Part shown: positions 19,978 to 22,051 of the stretch, in pieces
Position numbering within the stretch: position 1 is the stretch's first letter
Layout: each line of letters begins with the position of its first letter
IMG/VR virus record: IMGVR_UViG_3300032322_002493
Location: 1-22,051 of that record
Direction: 5' to 3' (one strand)
Source: a virus
Length of the DNA stretch: 22,051 nt
Position numbers and translations under genes: made by a program
Notes under the pieces: generated by a model
Seen by the model: the letters and a program-made list of their open reading frames with translations, nothing else
Told to the model about the DNA's origin: nothing
The model's database searches: none

Positions 19978-20565
19978 ATGGGAATCCTTTGCGACGCCGA
20001 AATCAAGAGATTTGCCCTGGAACAGGGGATGATCGAGCCATTCAATGATCGTCTCATCAATGAAGAAGATGGACGCCGTATCTTGAGCTATGGACTCAGC
20101 TCATACGGATATGACATCCGCCTTTCACCCAAGCAATGCTTGATTTTTGGCCGCATCCAAGAGGGCGTGTCGGATCCTAAGGATTTCAACCCCAAGATCT
20201 TGTCGGAATCTGCCTTGCTTGAGGATGAAAAGGGCAAGTATTTCCTCTTGCCTCCTTACGGGTACTGTTTGGCAGTAGCAGAAGAACGGCTTAAGCTGCC
20301 CCAGGATGTGACCGTGATTGCCATGGGTAAGAGCAGTTACGCCCGCTCAGGCATCATCGCCAACATCACCCCTGCAGAGGCCGGTTGGGAGGGCTACCTG
20401 ACCCTGGAGATTAGCAACGCCACTGGTCAGTTCAACCGTATCTACGCTAACGAGGGCATCATCCAGCTACTATTCCTGCGTGGCACTCCTTGTGAGGTGT
20501 CGTACCAGGACCGGAAGGGCAAGTACCAGAACCAGGCCCAAGAAGTCGTCTACTCAAAGGCATGA
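19978..20565 (+). CDS. dcd: dCTP deaminase
   Basis: 195 aa from ATG 19978; in-frame ATG 19969 and TTG 19966 would add three or four residues (MGS). The start chosen gives MGILCDAEIKRF, like the usual Dcd N-terminus. Conserved parts: SSYGYDIRLS (41-50), GKSSYARSG with S119 and R123, GWEGYLTLEISN with the catalytic Glu E144, IYANEGIIQLLF (155-166) and a C-terminal GKYQNQ. The enzyme deaminates dCTP to dUTP, feeding dUMP and dTTP synthesis, useful for phage DNA production from host nucleotides. A bifunctional dUTPase activity cannot be excluded. It lies 33 bases after the methyltransferase-like gene and overlaps the next gene (ATGA). Confidence 0.9.
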   Translation: MGILCDAEIKRFALEQGMIEPFNDRLINEEDGRRILSYGLSSYGYDIRLSPKQCLIFGRIQEGVSDPKDFNPKILSESALLEDEKGKYFLLPPYGYCLAVAEERLKLPQDVTVIAMGKSSYARSGIIANITPAEAGWEGYLTLEISNATGQFNRIYANEGIIQLLFLRGTPCEVSYQDRKGKYQNQAQEVVYSKA

Positions 20566-20774
20566 CCATGGACCGCACAAACCTTGAGCAACGGATCGAC
20601 ATCCTGCGGATCCTGGAAGATCAGGTGGTCTTCCTGAAGAACGAAGAGCTGGCTGGTTCTTTAATTGGTTTTCGCACCGAAAACGTGAACTGGATTTTAA
20701 ACACGCTCCAAGAACTGTTAGGCCAGATGCAGGATGCTTTGGATCTAGAAGATTTCAGCGATAGCTGGAACTAG
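20562..20774 (+). CDS. Small helical protein (70 aa)
   Basis: ATG 20562 overlaps the dcd stop by four bases (ATGA); ATG 20568 is an alternative that drops two residues. The product (MTMDRTNLEQRIDILRILEDQVVFLKNEEL...WILNTLQELLGQMQDALDLEDF) is predicted as two or three helices with a likely coiled coil and an acidic end. No family is recognised. Its TAG shares three bases with the stop of the convergent minus-strand gene. It is the last gene of the operon from 18113. Confidence 0.7.
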   Translation: MTMDRTNLEQRIDILRILEDQVVFLKNEELAGSLIGFRTENVNWILNTLQELLGQMQDALDLEDFSDSWN

Positions 20775-21151
20775 CTGAAGCCGTAGAACCGGCCTGACTG
20801 GGCTTTGGGTTTCTTGGCGTAACCGACGCTGCCTACCGTTCCGTATTCATCGCCCAGACTGGGAACTTCTACGCCGCCAATAATGGCTTCTGATCTGGGG
20901 GTCTCACCGCGAAGGGTGGGCTCATCAATCGAAGCCTTCTGGCGGTATTTATTTGCTGTTTTAGCAGCCTTAAAGAACCGGCGGATACGACCCTGTTCAT
21001 CGTTGATTGCTTCGATATCAGGTCGCTCAGCTTCTCCAATACGACGTAAGTCCGTGTCGTAATTACGTTCCGGATTTAGGTCAGTAATTTCTGAGCCTGA
21101 GCTACCAGAATCCTGCCTTGGATCGTAGGTGGAATCGAAGAATCTTGCCAT
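20771..21151 (-). CDS. Hypothetical protein (126 aa), polar and Arg/Gly-rich
   Basis: Start placed at ATG 21151, giving MARFFDSTYDPRQDSGSSGSE; the frame is open to 21274, but the extra part is antisense to the gene at 21188 and has an odd, Cys/Phe/Tyr-rich make-up. The product is polar and probably flexible, with GEAERPDIEAINDEQGRIRRFFKAAKTANKYRQ (about 37-69) as the one clear helix and a Gly/Ser-rich C-terminus ending SGRFYGFS. No domain is recognised; it might be a small internal or scaffold-type virion protein. TACAATAATAC just before the ATG may be a -10 region. It is convergent with the 70-aa gene, sharing the stop bases. Confidence 0.65.
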   Translation of the reverse strand: MARFFDSTYDPRQDSGSSGSEITDLNPERNYDTDLRRIGEAERPDIEAINDEQGRIRRFFKAAKTANKYRQKASIDEPTLRGETPRSEAIIGGVEVPSLGDEYGTVGSVGYAKKPKAQSGRFYGFS

Positions 21152-21187
21152 AGTATTATTGTAAAAGAAGTAGTCCCAGTACTTGAT

Positions 21188-21535
21188 ATGATGCACAACG
21201 CGGCATCGTTCCTCGATGCATTCGTACAAGATGAAGTGAAGTGCCGTTGTCTTACAGAAGAAGACTTCGGCCAACCTCTCGCAAACGAAGAAAATGATGT
21301 ACCCTTATATGACATGTACAACCGTGGATTAGCGGCATGTCAAGAAGGGAACGAGAGACTGAACCTGTCATTGGCGGAGGGTCGCCGTCCGGGTTTGACG
21401 GGATACATACCCTCGGCGGAGGAGGGAGCAACGATGGGAGCCCAACCGAAACCAAAGGCCTTGGTTTTGGAACTGGAGGGTCCGACCGAAGAGATGAAGG
21501 AGGAATCGCTCAAACGGCGTGGTTTGCGCCGGTAG
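21188..21535 (+). CDS. Hypothetical protein (115 aa), overlaps the DUF3310 gene
   Basis: ATG 21188 (second ATG at 21191). The first 50 residues (MMHNAASFLDAFVQDEVKCRCLTEEDFGQPLANEENDVPLYDMYNRGL) look like a normal acidic soluble protein. The second half (GRRPGLTGYIPSAEEGATMGAQPKPKALVLELEGPTEEMKEESLKRRGLRR) is polar and shares 199 bases with the next gene in the -1 frame. No family is recognised. It could be an independent gene, or the true start of the DUF3310 gene separated by a frameshift. Confidence 0.5.
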   Translation: MMHNAASFLDAFVQDEVKCRCLTEEDFGQPLANEENDVPLYDMYNRGLAACQEGNERLNLSLAEGRRPGLTGYIPSAEEGATMGAQPKPKALVLELEGPTEEMKEESLKRRGLRR

Positions 21536-21867
21536 AGGCTGACGCATCTCCTGACGTACTGGACTTTGGTATTTGTAAGGACGGGATCTGCCCAGTACCC
21601 TGGGCCAGTAACGATAATCCCGTCTTTACGATCCAGGGGCGTCCAGAGGTGCGTGAGGATGTTGTAAATCATCCATCCCACTACACGGACGGCGGTATTG
21701 AAACGATAGAAGCCATTGAAGCACAGCTATCTACAGAAGAGTACGAAGGTTATTTGCGTGGTAACTGCGTAAAATACCTATGGAGATGGCGCCACAAAGG
21801 AGGCGTTGATGACCTTAAAAAATGCAAATGGTATCTTGACCGTTTAATTTCATTAGTTGATGTTTAA
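21337..21867 (+). CDS. DUF3310-domain protein (SaV-like)
   Basis: 176 aa. The C-terminal domain at about residues 109-172 reads VVNHPSHYTDGGIETIEAIEAQLSTEEYEGYLRGNCVKYLWRWRHKGGVDDLKKCKWYLDRLI. This is the standard DUF3310 pattern of phage proteins (NHPxHY...GNxxKYxxRxxxKGxxxDLxKAxxYL). Its role is unknown; it is often near phage nucleotide and replication genes. The N-terminal 60 residues are Gly/Ser-rich and overlap the upstream gene in another frame. A much shorter form from GTG about 21649 would keep just the domain, but residues 60-105 (TAWFAPVEADASPDVLDFGICKDG...) look genuinely coding. Confidence 0.82.
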   Translation: MSRRERETEPVIGGGSPSGFDGIHTLGGGGSNDGSPTETKGLGFGTGGSDRRDEGGIAQTAWFAPVEADASPDVLDFGICKDGICPVPWASNDNPVFTIQGRPEVREDVVNHPSHYTDGGIETIEAIEAQLSTEEYEGYLRGNCVKYLWRWRHKGGVDDLKKCKWYLDRLISLVDV

Positions 21868-21879
21868 TTTTCTTCTGTC

Positions 21880-22051
21880 TCAGAACGGCTGAAGTTCGTC
21901 TTCATCATCGTCGCCGTCTTCGTAGAAAGCGCAGGCGGCGGCGAGTTCTTCTAGTTCCAGGTCGGTTGGCACGTCAAAGTCCAACTTAATGTTTTCGTCT
22001 GCCAGAATTTCTTTGACTGCCTGCCACTCCATAAGGCGCTGATGGTAGAGG
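21880..22051 (-). CDS. Partial protein with acidic tail ending in PF
   Basis: Stop TGA at 21882-21880; the frame is open through the right edge. An internal ATG at 22032 could start a complete 50-aa product (MEWQAVKEILADENIKLDFDVPT...). The last 16 residues, AFYEDGDDDEDELQPF, form a strongly acidic tail ending Pro-Phe. That resembles the C-terminal tip of single-stranded DNA-binding proteins, which recruits replication partners. The part visible is too short to tell whether an SSB domain precedes it. It is convergent with the DUF3310 gene, 12 bases away, with no terminator seen. Confidence 0.6.
   Translation of the reverse strand, partial: LYHQRLMEWQAVKEILADENIKLDFDVPTDLELEELAAACAFYEDGDDDEDELQPF

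Overview
The window looks like a piece of a tailed double-stranded DNA phage that infects cyanobacteria (a cyanophage), probably lytic on picocyanobacteria. The call rests on the combination seen here: a high-light-inducible (Hli) protein, an S-adenosylmethionine decarboxylase, a small protein with a CP12-like cysteine motif, two 2-oxoglutarate/Fe(II) oxygenases, a two-enzyme lysin, and a block of TG-repeat and glycine-rich tail-fibre genes. Gene packing is extreme, with many start/stop overlaps (TAATG, TGATG, ATGA, GTGA), few Shine-Dalgarno sequences, and convergent genes whose stop codons touch or overlap. No tRNA, CRISPR array, insertion sequence or integrase is visible. The phage cannot be assigned to a genus from this window alone. 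The primase-polymerase/D5-type helicase argues against a textbook T4-like or T7-like replication set.

Layout. (1) 1-948, minus strand: a cut glycosyltransferase, a 53-aa protein, a divergent Hli protein and a 33-aa membrane peptide, the last three in an overlapping mini-operon. (2) 959-6663, plus strand: a good sigma70-like promoter, then PD-(D/E)XK nuclease, two small unknowns, primase-helicase, SpeD and a GT4 glycosyltransferase, closed by a clear intrinsic terminator. (3) 6664-6903: a non-coding region of about 240 bp with repeated AGTCT half-sites and a TATAAT promoter. (4) 6904-9325, plus strand: an HNH-type nuclease, a probable virion-associated protein, a CP12-like miniprotein and three further small genes. 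(5) 9326-18058, minus strand: in transcription order, a membrane-anchored protein, a repeat fibre of 906 aa, a 232-aa fibre, a 579-aa glycine-rich fibre, a 133-aa conserved phage protein, two 2OG oxygenases, the lysin and a 53-aa protein. This is the adsorption/lysis arm. (6) 18113-20774, plus strand: an operon of six tightly linked genes: a DNA-binding protein, two unknowns, a Dam-like methyltransferase homologue with an altered catalytic motif, dCTP deaminase and a 70-aa protein. (7) 20771-22051: a minus-strand unknown, two overlapping plus-strand genes (the second with a DUF3310 domain) and a cut minus-strand gene with an acidic tail ending in PF.

How it fits together. Region 2 supplies DNA replication and processing plus polyamine and sugar chemistry. 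Region 6 looks like nucleotide metabolism and DNA-binding functions. Hli and the CP12-like peptide would tune host photosynthesis and the Calvin cycle. The minus-strand arm builds the host-recognition apparatus and lyses the cell. Functions are inferred from motifs read by eye, with no database search. The small genes under 60 codons were found by manual translation and rest on frame quality and start/stop overlap.
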